Source: Methanomassiliicoccus sp. (GTDB taxonomy: Archaea; Thermoplasmatota; Thermoplasmata; Methanomassiliicoccales; Methanomassiliicoccaceae). Taken from it: 64,000 nt of DNA. Below the pieces are notes generated by a model. It had not been told where the DNA came from and made no database searches. It worked only from the letters and a program-made list of their open reading frames with translations. This document shows, piece by piece, positions 8,045-15,872 of this stretch. How positions within the stretch are numbered: position 1 is the first letter of the stretch; each line of letters begins with the position of its first letter. The DNA lies in the NCBI GenBank assembly GCA_033485155.1, contig JAWQJJ010000005.1:1-64000 (forward strand), in the 5' to 3' direction. The translations under genes and the position numbers were made by a program.

Positions 8045-10243
8045 TCAGCCCGAATAGTACGCAGCGTCGTACGGCTCTGGCTTCAGTCCCTTCCGGGTCC
8101 TGATCTCGGCTACAACCTTGGTCTGAATTTCGTTCGGGACTGGTACGAATCCCGAGTTCTCAGTGGACCAAAGGGCACGGCCCTGGGTGGCACCGCGGAT
8201 GGCGGAAGCGAATCCGAACATCTCGGCGACCGGCGCCTTGGCGGCGATAATCGTCGCCTCGCCTTCCTGATGAATGTCCTCGATGGTACCGCGCCTCTGC
8301 TGCAGCTCGCGCAGGGCGTCGCCCATGACGGACTCAGGGCAGTTGATGTAGATCTTGGTGAGCGGCTCCATTAGGATCCTGTTACCAAGGCACATCGCAC
8401 CGTAGACAGCGGACCGGAACGCGGGGATGACCTGCGCCGGACCCCTGTGGATGGAGTCCTCGTGGAGCTTGGCATCCACGAGCTTTACCTTCAGCCCCAT
8501 GACCTTTTCCTGGGCGAGCGGTCCGAGGTTCATTGCCTCCTCGAATCCCTGCTTGCACAGTTCAATGGTCTCGTTCAGGTATTGGATACCTTTGGTACCG
8601 TCGATGAAGACGTTGTTGTCCTTGAACATGACAACGCCCCTAGCCTCGTCACGGTCCATGCCCAGGTCCTGCAGCTTCCTGGCCAGTTCCTTGGCATCCT
8701 TAATCTTGCCCTCGACCACCAGTTCGCCGCTCTTGATGGCGTCGACGATGGGCTGCTCCAGCTGGGATACCTCCACGAAGAAGCGGTTGTGCTTGTTCGG
8801 GGACTTGCCCTCGAAGGCGGGGCTCTTGTTCTTGACGTTCTCCCTGTACACCACGATGGGCGGGGAGGACTTGATCTCGACCTTATGATCGTTGACGATA
8901 CGGTAGGTGGTGATCTCGAGGTGCAGCTCACCCATGCCCGACAGCAGGTGCTCGCCGGTCTCGTTGTTGATCTCGACCTGGATGGAGGGATCGGCCTTGG
9001 CCACGGTCCTGAGGACCTCGACCAGCTTGGGCAGGTCCTTCATGTGCTTGGCCTCGATGGCCACGGTGACGACCGGCTCGGTGTAGTGGGAGATCTTCTC
9101 GAACGGCTCCATGGCCTTGTCCGAGCTTACGGTGGAACCGGCCATGGCATCCTTCAGACCGGCCACGGCAACGATGTTGCCCGCTTCCATGTGGTCGATG
9201 GGAATCCTGTCCGCGCCGACGCTAAGGGCGATGGTCTGGGTCCTCTGGGGATTGGGCATTCCGGACACCCATAGCTCCATGCCCCTGGTGACGGTGCCGG
9301 AGAACAGACGGCCGATGGCGACCTCGCCAGCATGGGGGTCGACGATGATCTTGGTGATCATTAGGGCGACCGGACCCTTGGCGTCGCAGTTGAGCATGGT
9401 CTTCGCGACCTCGGACTCCTTGTCGCCCTTCCAGATGACCGGGATACGGATCTTCTGAGCGTCAAGGGGGTTGGGGACGTGCTCGATAACCATGTTGAGC
9501 AGGACCTCGTGGACCGGGGCCTTCTTGGCCAAGGTCTTCTGGTCGTTGTTCTTGCAGTACTCGTAGACCTTGGCGAAGTTGATGCCGGTCTTCTTCATGG
9601 ACGGGACGTTGACCGCCCAGTTATGGAACGCGCTACCGAAGGCAACAGTGCCGTCCTCCGCCTTAACCTGCCATTCCTTGTTGAGGGGCTCAGGCAGCTG
9701 GGAGGCGATACGGCGGTTGACCTCGGTGATGATGGTCACGAACTTCTTCTGCATCTCCTCGGGAGTGACCTTCAGTTCGTTGATCAGGCGATCCACCTTG
9801 TTGATGAACAGAACAGGGCGGACACGCTCCTTGAGGGCTTGCCGGATAACGGTCTCGGTCTGGGGCATGATGCCCTCGACCGCGCAGACCAGGATAATGC
9901 AACCATCCAGAGCGCGCATGGCCCTGGTGACGTCGCCACCGAAGTCGACGTGGCCGGGAGTGTCGATCAGGTTGATCAGGTACTCGCTGCCGTTGTACTT
10001 GTGAACCATCGAGGCGTTGGCGGCGTTGATGGTGATACCACGGGCCTGCTCCTGCTCATCGAAGTCGAGCAGTAGCTGCTTACCGGCGAGGTCCTCGGAC
10101 ATCATGCCGGCGCCAGCGATGAGGTTGTCGCTCAAGGTGGTCTTTCCGTGGTCGATGTGGGCGGCGGTCCCGATGTTCCTGATGAACTCAGGATTCTTGG
10201 AGATCGCTTGGGCCCTTGCGATGTTGTCTTCCTTGCGTCCCAT
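8045..10243 (-). CDS. fusA: Translation elongation factor 2 (aEF2)
   Basis: 732 residues, full length for an archaeal EF-2, the GTPase that translocates tRNA and mRNA. Motifs: AAHIDHGKTTLSDNL (G1), the switch segment EQARGITI, DTPGHVDFGGDV (G3), FINKVDRL (G4). The domain IV tip reads LHEDSIHRGPAQVIPA, the loop that carries the histidine modified to diphthamide in archaea and eukaryotes. The start ATG at 10243 follows an aggtga ribosome-binding site. It is 25 bases downstream of rps7 in the str operon. Confidence 0.98.
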   Translation of the reverse strand: MGRKEDNIARAQAISKNPEFIRNIGTAAHIDHGKTTLSDNLIAGAGMMSEDLAGKQLLLDFDEQEQARGITINAANASMVHKYNGSEYLINLIDTPGHVDFGGDVTRAMRALDGCIILVCAVEGIMPQTETVIRQALKERVRPVLFINKVDRLINELKVTPEEMQKKFVTIITEVNRRIASQLPEPLNKEWQVKAEDGTVAFGSAFHNWAVNVPSMKKTGINFAKVYEYCKNNDQKTLAKKAPVHEVLLNMVIEHVPNPLDAQKIRIPVIWKGDKESEVAKTMLNCDAKGPVALMITKIIVDPHAGEVAIGRLFSGTVTRGMELWVSGMPNPQRTQTIALSVGADRIPIDHMEAGNIVAVAGLKDAMAGSTVSSDKAMEPFEKISHYTEPVVTVAIEAKHMKDLPKLVEVLRTVAKADPSIQVEINNETGEHLLSGMGELHLEITTYRIVNDHKVEIKSSPPIVVYRENVKNKSPAFEGKSPNKHNRFFVEVSQLEQPIVDAIKSGELVVEGKIKDAKELARKLQDLGMDRDEARGVVMFKDNNVFIDGTKGIQYLNETIELCKQGFEEAMNLGPLAQEKVMGLKVKLVDAKLHEDSIHRGPAQVIPAFRSAVYGAMCLGNRILMEPLTKIYINCPESVMGDALRELQQRRGTIEDIHQEGEATIIAAKAPVAEMFGFASAIRGATQGRALWSTENSGFVPVPNEIQTKVVAEIRTRKGLKPEPYDAAYYSG

Positions 10244-10268
10244 AAGATTTCACCTATGTTAATCTTGA

Positions 10269-10862
10269 TTACCGAGCCGATGATGCAACGCGCTCCAGCT
10301 CCTCCTTCTTGGCAACAGAGAACGAATTCATGTCGCCCTTGGAAGCAAGGATGAGCTCGTCGGCGAGGCATTCCTCTACCGGCTTCTTGTTCTTGAAGGA
10401 GGCGTCCACGGTTCCCTTGGCGATGTTCCTGAGGGCGATGTCCAGCCTCCTGCAGGGAGCCACGTCCACGGCCTTGGGGACGGAAATACCTCCGAACTGC
10501 AGCCGAGTGATCTCCTCACGGGGAGCGGCGTTCTCGAGCGCTTCCACCAGAACCTGCACAGGGTTCTTCTTGGTCTTGTTGGCGATGATCTCGAAAGCGT
10601 CCTTGACCACTCCCAACGACTTTGCCTTCTTGCCAGTGTACACCTCGGTCCTCATGAGGTTGTTCACCAGGCGCTCGACGATGCTGACCTTGGACTTTCC
10701 GAAGGACCGGTTGGCATGCTTGCCCCCAGTGTGGGGGATGGCGACGGGGGTGAGGTCTATGTACTTGGCTAGGCCACCGTCCCTGATGCCAATCCCGGTC
10801 ATCTCGTACTTGCCAAAGAGCATTACGCCGCTAGCGATTTGAGCTTGAGTTTCTCCTTCCAC
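10269..10862 (-). CDS. rps7: Ribosomal protein S7 (uS7)
   Basis: 197 residues including the archaeal N-terminal extension. Conserved parts are FGKSKVSIVERLVNNLMRTE, the helical core with VEALENAAPREEITRLQFGG, and the C-terminal RLDIALRNIAKGTVDAS segment. It binds the 3' major domain of 16S rRNA at the E site. The start is a GTG at 10862, with gaggtga five bases upstream inside the end of rps12, so translation is probably coupled. Confidence 0.97.
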   Translation of the reverse strand: MEGETQAQIASGVMLFGKYEMTGIGIRDGGLAKYIDLTPVAIPHTGGKHANRSFGKSKVSIVERLVNNLMRTEVYTGKKAKSLGVVKDAFEIIANKTKKNPVQVLVEALENAAPREEITRLQFGGISVPKAVDVAPCRRLDIALRNIAKGTVDASFKNKKPVEECLADELILASKGDMNSFSVAKKEELERVASSAR

Positions 10863-10866
10863 AATA

Positions 10867-11295
10867 TCACCTCACCGGCTTCTCCTTGCGACCCCTGACG
10901 AGCTCGTTGAGGGAGACATTGTTGACCTGGACGACCTTGTAACGTACTCCAGGAATATCGCCGTAGGACCTTCCCAGCCTGCCGCCGATACCCTCTACCA
11001 TGACCTCGTCATGCTCGTCAATGAAGTTGATGGCGCCGTCACCGACAGCGAACGCGGTGATCTGACGGCCGTTCTTGATAAGTTGGACCTTGACGCACTT
11101 TCTGATGGCGGAGTTCGGTTGCTTGGCCTCGATACCTACCTTCTCCAGTACGATGCCACGGGCCTGAGCCGCACCCTCCAGGGGGTCGGACTTCTCCCGG
11201 AGCTTCAACATTCTCCGCTTGTATGTGCTATCTGACCATCTGAATTTCTGACGGTCGACCTTGAGCTTCCTAGCCGTGTAAAGACCTCTAGCCAA
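10867..11295 (-). CDS. rps12: Ribosomal protein S12 (uS12)
   Basis: The decoding-centre protein; the [19 protein letters not shown] loop and [15 protein letters not shown] are diagnostic. A GTG at 11304 could start the frame, but the TTG at 11295 is better supported: the product then begins [12 protein letters not shown] as in other archaea, and aaggtga lies five bases upstream of the TTG, overlapping the GTG. Length is then 142 residues. It is the first gene of this operon; the rpoH-rpoB-rpoA-nusA genes that precede it in many archaea are absent from the 350 bases upstream. Confidence 0.95.
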   Translation of the reverse strand: MARGLYTARKLKVDRQKFRWSDSTYKRRMLKLREKSDPLEGAAQARGIVLEKVGIEAKQPNSAIRKCVKVQLIKNGRQITAFAVGDGAINFIDEHDEVMVEGIGGRLGRSYGDIPGVRYKVVQVNNVSLNELVRGRKEKPVR

Positions 11296-11337
11296 ATGAT
11301 TCACCTTCTTTGTGAGAAGCGGGCTCCTTATTATGGT

Positions 11338-11350
11338 AGTTATATTTAAG
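11338..11350 (-). promoter_or_regulatory. Promoter of the str operon
   Basis: On the minus strand the sequence ccttaaatataact forms a good BRE/TATA element about 45 bases before the S12 start, leaving a 15-20 base leader. No comparable box lies nearer the gene. Confidence 0.6.
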
Positions 11351-11660
11351 GGTTAAGGGTTTTTCAGAGACCGTTCAGGCTACTCTTATTAGGCATCTAT
11401 ATTAAAACTATTCGGTAAGAGAAAAAACATGCTGGCCAGGCCCAAAGGACGGGAGGAGAGGCGCCCCGGGGCTCACCGGGGTGAGGACGAGAGGAGAACG
11501 CACAATTGTATACATTCGCACCAATATTAACGCCAACGGGCTCTCTTCCGGCGGTCCGGCAACGAAGAGTGGGCGGCTCGACCGCCTGAGCAATCCAGAT
11601 TCTCTGAACGGGGTCGAAAGAGATTTATCGAGATGCCTCAATCCCCTACTGGGATGGGAT

Positions 11661-12344
11661 ATGGGCGACGAAAGGGATGCGGCCCGTCGGTTGAACAAGG
11701 CACAGCGCATTATAGAGTATGGCTTGGCAGTAGCTGTGCCCCTGCTCCTGACGCTGATGCTCTACTCTTATGTGATATATAACGATCTGTTCACGCCGCT
11801 GTTCGTCCTCGTCGTGGTATTCGCCGCGCTGATGGTCGTTCCGGCATACATGGCCCTCCGGCTCCACTACGACTGCTGGGCCCGCAACACCATGCCCCAG
11901 CGCCTGGCCACCGGACTGGTGGGAACGATCTACATCTCGGCGGCCTCGGTCTTCGGGGTGTCCCTCATGTCCACCACCAAAGGCCTCGACCCCGAGCAGC
12001 CGCTCACCTTTGCCGTGTTCGCGTTGCTGGCCATGCTCCTGATAGCGGTGATGGCCTACAACTCGAGGTTCAAGGCCCAGAACGAAAGAACCGACATTCG
12101 GTTCTTCCACAAGGAGAGCGACACCCTGGCCACTGAGATCCGGACGGTTTGCGACACCCAGAAGATCGGCTACAAGGTGATAAAGAACGGAAAGGTCATC
12201 ACTATGGAGCTACCGGACAGCAAGGTGTTCATCACCCTCCGGAAGCAAAAGCCTTCCGCCACCGAGGTCATGGTGGAGTGCCAGGACCCTGTCGGCACCG
12301 AGTTCTGCTCGACCCTGAAGCAGTCCCTGGATCAGGAAGCCTAG
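11661..12344 (+). CDS. Four-helix membrane protein with cytoplasmic tail, unknown
   Basis: Start taken at the ATG at 11661 (MGDERDAARRLNKAQR) because upstream codons look non-coding; a TATA-like gatttatcg lies about 35 bases before it. Of 227 residues, the first 130 form four membrane helices in two hairpins, and the last 95 form a soluble alpha/beta domain (HKESDTLATEIRTVCD onward, with the strands KVIKNGKVITMEL and KVFITLRKQ). The frame ends overlapping by three bases the end of the convergent DUF99 gene. I do not recognise the family. Confidence 0.8.
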   Translation: MGDERDAARRLNKAQRIIEYGLAVAVPLLLTLMLYSYVIYNDLFTPLFVLVVVFAALMVVPAYMALRLHYDCWARNTMPQRLATGLVGTIYISAASVFGVSLMSTTKGLDPEQPLTFAVFALLAMLLIAVMAYNSRFKAQNERTDIRFFHKESDTLATEIRTVCDTQKIGYKVIKNGKVITMELPDSKVFITLRKQKPSATEVMVECQDPVGTEFCSTLKQSLDQEA

Positions 12345-12919
12345 GCCCGGCCGTGGGACTCGCCCCGCACCATCGCGCTCGATATCAGGTGGGCAATCCG
12401 CAGCGGCTCCGGCAGGCGGCCTTGGACGGTGCATTCCCCCAGGATCATCTCCAAGGCCTCCGCATCCATCCCGGCGATGGAAGCGAACAATGATCTTCTG
12501 CGGGGACCGATCTTGAAGAGAGGGTTCCGCTTGATTATTCTCAGCCGCTCCTGCCAGTCGGGAAAATGAGCTCGGAGGGCCGCCTCCATCTTATCGAAGT
12601 CGGGCATCTCCCGGGTGACCGTGGCGCAGGGGATGCCCGTCCGGCGGTACATCATGTCCACGTCGATGACATTGAAACCCCCGACAGCCACTCCGTCGAA
12701 GAGGATGAGGCGAAGCTGTTCCCGGTACCTCGACCGTCCGACCATGGCCGAGATGGCCTCGTTGGCATCGCTACCGTCCACTTGGACCTCGGTGCGCATG
12801 ATCCCCTCGATGTACATCGGCAGGCGGGCCACCACCCCCACGACCAGAGCCCTCTCGGACCGGAAGTCGAACGGGGAATCGTCGATGCCCAGGATGCGCA
12901 CGTGCCGCTTCACGCTCAT
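12341..12919 (-). CDS. UPF0215 / DUF99 family protein
   Basis: 192 residues with the family's hallmark start VRILGIDDSPF, then VGVVARLPMYIEGI and LRLILFDGVAVGGFNVID. The fold of this archaeal family is related to endonuclease V (family knowledge); its function is not established. It begins inside the end of pth2 (ATG at 12919, four-base overlap), so the two are almost certainly cotranscribed and translationally coupled. Confidence 0.9.
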   Translation of the reverse strand: MSVKRHVRILGIDDSPFDFRSERALVVGVVARLPMYIEGIMRTEVQVDGSDANEAISAMVGRSRYREQLRLILFDGVAVGGFNVIDVDMMYRRTGIPCATVTREMPDFDKMEAALRAHFPDWQERLRIIKRNPLFKIGPRRRSLFASIAGMDAEALEMILGECTVQGRLPEPLRIAHLISSAMVRGESHGRA

Positions 12920-13278
12920 ACCAGCTTGAGGTGCCCGGTGACCTTGTCTAGCACGTCGTTCGGTCCCGGGCCGATACCCAGGCAGGTCACGGTATTGGGC
13001 GGGATCTCAGTCATGCCCGCGTCGGTGATCAGCGACGTGACCAGCCGGAGGGCCTCAGCGTTGCTCTTGACCTCGTACAGGTCATCCAGGGTCGGTACCT
13101 TGACCACGACCTTGCGCTGCCCCTCGGCATACCAGCGGTCGAACCATTCGGGGCTCCTCTTCTTGGCGGCGAGGGCGCAGTTGACCGCGGCGTGGGCCAC
13201 CTGCGCCGCCATCTTCCCGGCCGACAGCTTGAGGTCCCAGCGCACCACGATCACGAGCTTGTATTCCATCAATATCAC
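12916..13278 (-). CDS. pth2: Peptidyl-tRNA hydrolase, archaeal type (Pth2)
   Basis: 120 residues. It releases tRNA from peptidyl-tRNAs dropped by the ribosome. The signature is all present: KLVIVVRWDLKLSAGKMAAQ, VAHAAVNCAL, GQRKVVVKVPTLDDLYEV, TDAGMTEIPPNT, TCLGIGP. It is the last host gene before the integrated element; its start lies 100 bases from the left repeat. Its own promoter should lie in 13279-13378. Confidence 0.97.
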   Translation of the reverse strand: MILMEYKLVIVVRWDLKLSAGKMAAQVAHAAVNCALAAKKRSPEWFDRWYAEGQRKVVVKVPTLDDLYEVKSNAEALRLVTSLITDAGMTEIPPNTVTCLGIGPGPNDVLDKVTGHLKLV

Positions 13279-13378
13279 GACGATGCCTGGTTAGCGTGTG
13301 CCTGCTTATAATCCTGATGAATCTGGCCGTGAGGGGCTCCTGGATCGACGATCGGCCGATAGGCTCGGGCCTCGGGTA

Positions 13379-13399
13379 AAAGACTTTTAAACCGACTTG
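13379..13399 (+). repeat. Left attachment-site repeat (attL)
   Basis: AAAGACTT, three variable bases around T, then AACCGAC and a TG end; it matches 38969-38989 at 18 of 21 positions. The site looks like a plus-strand BRE/TATA element, yet no plus-strand gene follows it here, because the integrase runs towards it. The right copy serves as the tgtA promoter. The simplest explanation is duplication of the promoter region when the element inserted. Confidence 0.65.
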
Positions 13400-13434
13400 T
13401 GACTGGATAGAAGAACTAGGTTCAATTTCGATGC

Positions 13435-14295
13435 TTAATGGTACCTCGGCTGAAATTTGTCCACAGAATTGTCTAAATCGGAGTCTTTGAGGCCGAGATA
13501 TTGAATTGTGGTCTCCACCCTTTCGTGACCTGCAAATCGCTGGATCTCTGGGAGCGACATCCCGGCGAAGTAAAGATCTCGAAGGCAGGATCGCCTGAAG
13601 GTGTGAACGTCCAGAGATATGCCGATCCGCTTTCCATGACAATGAATTGCGGAGTAGATCCCGTCGTCTGTATATGGTCCGACTGGATGACCGTTCCTGG
13701 CTGGATGGAGCATGAAGAATTCGTTCCTTATCGTCCTCCTCCACGCCATATAAGGTTCGATCGCTTCCCAGAACTGCCTGGTCAATCTTATTCGCCGACC
13801 TTTGGATCCCTTTCCGAGAACAGTCAAATGATCCTGGTCGACCTCCGACCACTTCAGCTCTGAAAGTTCCGTTTCCCTGAGTGCTGTATATATCAATATC
13901 AGCATTAGGGTCTTCGTCCAGAGATCTTCGCATGACGAGATCACTGCAATAGTCTGTTCTTTCTCCAACCATCGAACTCTTGATCTCGTTACCTTGATCC
14001 GCAGCCGGAACTTTTCCGGCCATGATAGTCCCACATGCTCTAGGAAGAGCAGCATTACCATCATGTATCCCATCTGCGTCGAGGTTCGATACTTCTTCAC
14101 ATGCCTTTGATACTCTTGGGCATGGGAAGCTTCCCACTTCTTCGGGTTGTCCGGCCAGTTGTGTGACTCTCCGAACTTGATCGCCTGTAGAATTTCGCTC
14201 TTGTAGGTCTTCAGGGTTGTCTCCGGATAGTTCTGTTCCCTCAACTTCTCTATCCATTCGAGAGCCAATTTCCTGCTCGGTCTCATCCGTGGCAT
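13435..14295 (-). CDS. Tyrosine recombinase, element integrase
   Basis: 286 residues, complete. The N-terminal SAM-like core-binding domain spans about 1-110. The catalytic domain has TALRETELSELKWSEVD (first Arg), a Lys-containing beta-hairpin LTVLGKGSKGRRIRL, HTFRRSCLRDLYFAG (HxxR), FAGHERVETTIQYLGL (His and nucleophilic Tyr). It resembles the XerA/archaeal integrase group and should catalyse insertion and excision at the flanking repeats. It lies 35 bases inside the left repeat, the classical position, and 54 bases downstream of the small AbrB-like gene, with which it is probably cotranscribed and regulated. Confidence 0.93.
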   Translation of the reverse strand: MPRMRPSRKLALEWIEKLREQNYPETTLKTYKSEILQAIKFGESHNWPDNPKKWEASHAQEYQRHVKKYRTSTQMGYMMVMLLFLEHVGLSWPEKFRLRIKVTRSRVRWLEKEQTIAVISSCEDLWTKTLMLILIYTALRETELSELKWSEVDQDHLTVLGKGSKGRRIRLTRQFWEAIEPYMAWRRTIRNEFFMLHPARNGHPVGPYTDDGIYSAIHCHGKRIGISLDVHTFRRSCLRDLYFAGMSLPEIQRFAGHERVETTIQYLGLKDSDLDNSVDKFQPRYH

Positions 14296-14349
14296 CCACC
14301 GCCCCCCCGAACTTTACAATGACTATCTGGTTAGGCAGCGGAGCAGAGC

Positions 14350-14526
14350 TCACGCCGAAACCTCCCCGATTCCACGAATGGCCTTCTGGATGATCAGGCG
14401 CTTGCTGTTGGGGTCCTGTAGGATCTCATAGGAATCACCTTCCTGGCAGCCAATATAATCCAGGCCTTCGGCCGGTATGCGGCTGTTATAACGGTCCTTG
14501 ACCTGGCGAACTCCTATCAGTTTCAT
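14350..14526 (-). CDS. AbrB/SpoVT-like DNA-binding protein
   Basis: A 58-residue product: MKLIGVRQVKDRYNSRIPAE, then GLDYIGCQEGDSYEILQ and a final strand KRLIIQKAI. This is the swapped-hairpin plan of archaeal AbrB/MazE-type regulators: a start strand with an Arg-rich turn, then the GxxxGDxyEIxxd box, then a strand. It precedes the integrase on the same strand and faces a second protein of the same plan on the plus strand, with a palindrome between the two starts. A role in controlling integrase and lysogeny is inference. Confidence 0.75.
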   Translation of the reverse strand: MKLIGVRQVKDRYNSRIPAEGLDYIGCQEGDSYEILQDPNSKRLIIQKAIRGIGEVSA

Positions 14527-14641
14527 TGCTCATAGTAATGGGCTTCTACGTATTTAATATATCTCATAGACTTTGAGATAACTATATCTATATTGGTATG
14601 AGAATAGTAATTAAATGTAGTAAATGGTATGGCGCATAAGA
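14527..14641. promoter_or_regulatory. Divergent control region with palindromic operator
   Basis: This 115-base AT-rich gap separates two divergent AbrB-like genes. It contains a perfect inverted repeat, TATCTCA at 14560-14566 and TGAGATA at 14574-14580, seven bases apart. TATA-like tracts lie on both sides (tatttaatata towards the left gene, ctatatctatattgg towards the right). Binding of one or both proteins here would control both promoters at once, as in a lysogeny switch; the role is inferred from position. Confidence 0.65.
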
Positions 14642-14845
14642 ATGAAACTAAAACGTTTAGATGGTGTCTCGAAAGTTCAGGGGTTCAATCAGATCACAAT
14701 AGTCAAGGATGCCAGGGAGATACTGGGAGCTACGAAGGGGGATACAATAGGTTTTTTTGAGATCGAAGGAACTCCAGGAATTGTCGTGATAGCGAAGGTA
14801 AGTGTCGTGATTTCGAGTGACTTTGAAGTAAAAGTTGACGATTGA
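14642..14845 (+). CDS. AbrB-like regulator, divergent partner
   Basis: 67 residues from the ATG at 14642 (MKLKRLDGVSKVQGFNQITI); an upstream ATG at 14624 is possible. The core reads NQITIVKDAREILGATKGDT, then IGFFEIEGTPGIVVIAK, the usual AbrB pattern of strand, K-x-R-E-x-LG-xxxGDxI, and hydrophobic strand. Its 3' end overlaps the end of the convergent gene at 14730. As the only plus-strand gene in the left 7 kb of the element, it may be the one expressed in the integrated state. Confidence 0.7.
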   Translation: MKLKRLDGVSKVQGFNQITIVKDAREILGATKGDTIGFFEIEGTPGIVVIAKVSVVISSDFEVKVDD

Positions 14846-15041
14846 TCTCTTTTCGAGCATCCTCCAAAATTATTTTCATTTTTTCATCCGTGATGCTTAT
14901 CTCAGGGAGTCTTTCCAAGTATAGTTCAAGACAAACAGTTTCAGAGTTCCCATCTTTTAGCGCGATTCTATATTTTGCTCGCAGTTTCAATTCCACGTCT
15001 AAAATATCATCAAATTCCAAACTCTCAACATCGCAGATCAT
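14730..15041 (-). CDS. Small charged protein, unknown
   Basis: Start chosen at ATG 15041 because ggaggagga lies seven bases upstream, a strong ribosome-binding site; a longer frame to 15113 would have to cross the poly-C/G tract. The first 70 of 103 residues (MICDVESLEFDDILDVELKL onward) look like a real acidic alpha/beta protein. The last 38 codons overlap the convergent AbrB-like gene, so the extent of the 3' part is less certain. No family recognised. Confidence 0.55.
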   Translation of the reverse strand: MICDVESLEFDDILDVELKLRAKYRIALKDGNSETVCLELYLERLPEISITDEKMKIILEDARKEINRQLLLQSHSKSRHLPSLSRQFLEFLRSQKNLLYPPS

Positions 15042-15067
15042 TTTAGTCCTCCTCCAACTTTTTCGAA

Positions 15068-15081
15068 CCCCCCCCCCCCCC
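15068..15081. repeat. Homopolymer of 14 C (14 G on the gene strand)
   Basis: A run of 14 identical bases lies about 27 bases upstream of the small gene starting at 15041, between it and its likely promoter. Runs of this length slip readily during replication and sequencing. Confidence 0.95.
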
Positions 15082-15270
15082 TGGAAAGAATTGGAAAGGA
15101 TTTCTAGACTCATAATTAGCTGGAACTCGGGAGGTTGGCCACGTACTTCCTTACGTCATTTTCAACGTATCATAAGAATTATTGAAATATAGATAGATAT
15201 TTCTCCAAGAGGTCACCGAAAGTGAAAAAGACCAGGGAAAAAAGATGGATGAAAGTGTTTTAGAATAGGC

Positions 15271-15678
15271 TCATTCAAGCCACCTATCATAACTGTCGAG
15301 CGAGGTCCCGAACGGAATATCGACCTTAATATCATAGCTTGCAGTCTCAGCCGGAGCTAATGTGACCTTCAGAGTGTTCTCATAAGAATTAGTCCCGCTC
15401 AAGATCTTGACATGGATCGTCTTCATTCCAATGGCATCCCCGGTATTGGTTACCTTAACAGTTACCGTCGCATCTCCCCAAACACTCTGATCGATGCTCG
15501 AGGTGACGATCTGCAGGTTCGCCTTCGGGACATAGGTCGGAGTATCATCCGACGTGGATCCTGATCCTGAACTCCCGGAAGAATTGGCATTTGAAACGAC
15601 CAGGAGAGTCGCGAATATGATCACGATCAAAAGCGCTACTACACCAATTACAAGGGCTGCAATGTGCAATGGTTTCAA
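15271..15678 (-). CDS. Anchored extracellular beta-sandwich protein
   Basis: 135 residues from a TTG start preceded by cggggaag. An N-terminal membrane helix (about 6-29) is followed by a Ser/Gly linker and a domain with the pattern of CARDB/FxLYD-type sandwiches: VTVKVTNTGDAIGMKTIHVK followed by LKVTLAPAETASYDIKVDI. This fold is common in archaeal surface and extracellular proteins. It is set apart from the ATPase cluster by 195 bases and so probably has its own promoter. Confidence 0.7.
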   Translation of the reverse strand: MKPLHIAALVIGVVALLIVIIFATLLVVSNANSSGSSGSGSTSDDTPTYVPKANLQIVTSSIDQSVWGDATVTVKVTNTGDAIGMKTIHVKILSGTNSYENTLKVTLAPAETASYDIKVDIPFGTSLDSYDRWLE

Positions 15679-15872
15679 GAGGCTTCCCCGATTGACTATT
15701 TTGATGGAAGCTTATCAAATTATATTTTCAATTATCACTCAAAAATCCTGCATATTTCCTATAATGTGGAGGCGCGCACGCATATTGCATGAAACTTATC
15801 ACCAGTATCACCAATGGTTATAATTCAACATTTCAAACTTTTGCAAATTTCTAAATAGAAGTTAAAGTTTTA

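Noticed and set aside
13082-14353. A 423-codon minus-strand frame spanning pth2 and the integrase
   Set aside because: It runs in a different frame from both recognised proteins and shows no motif; the integrase and Pth2 frames carry complete family signatures.
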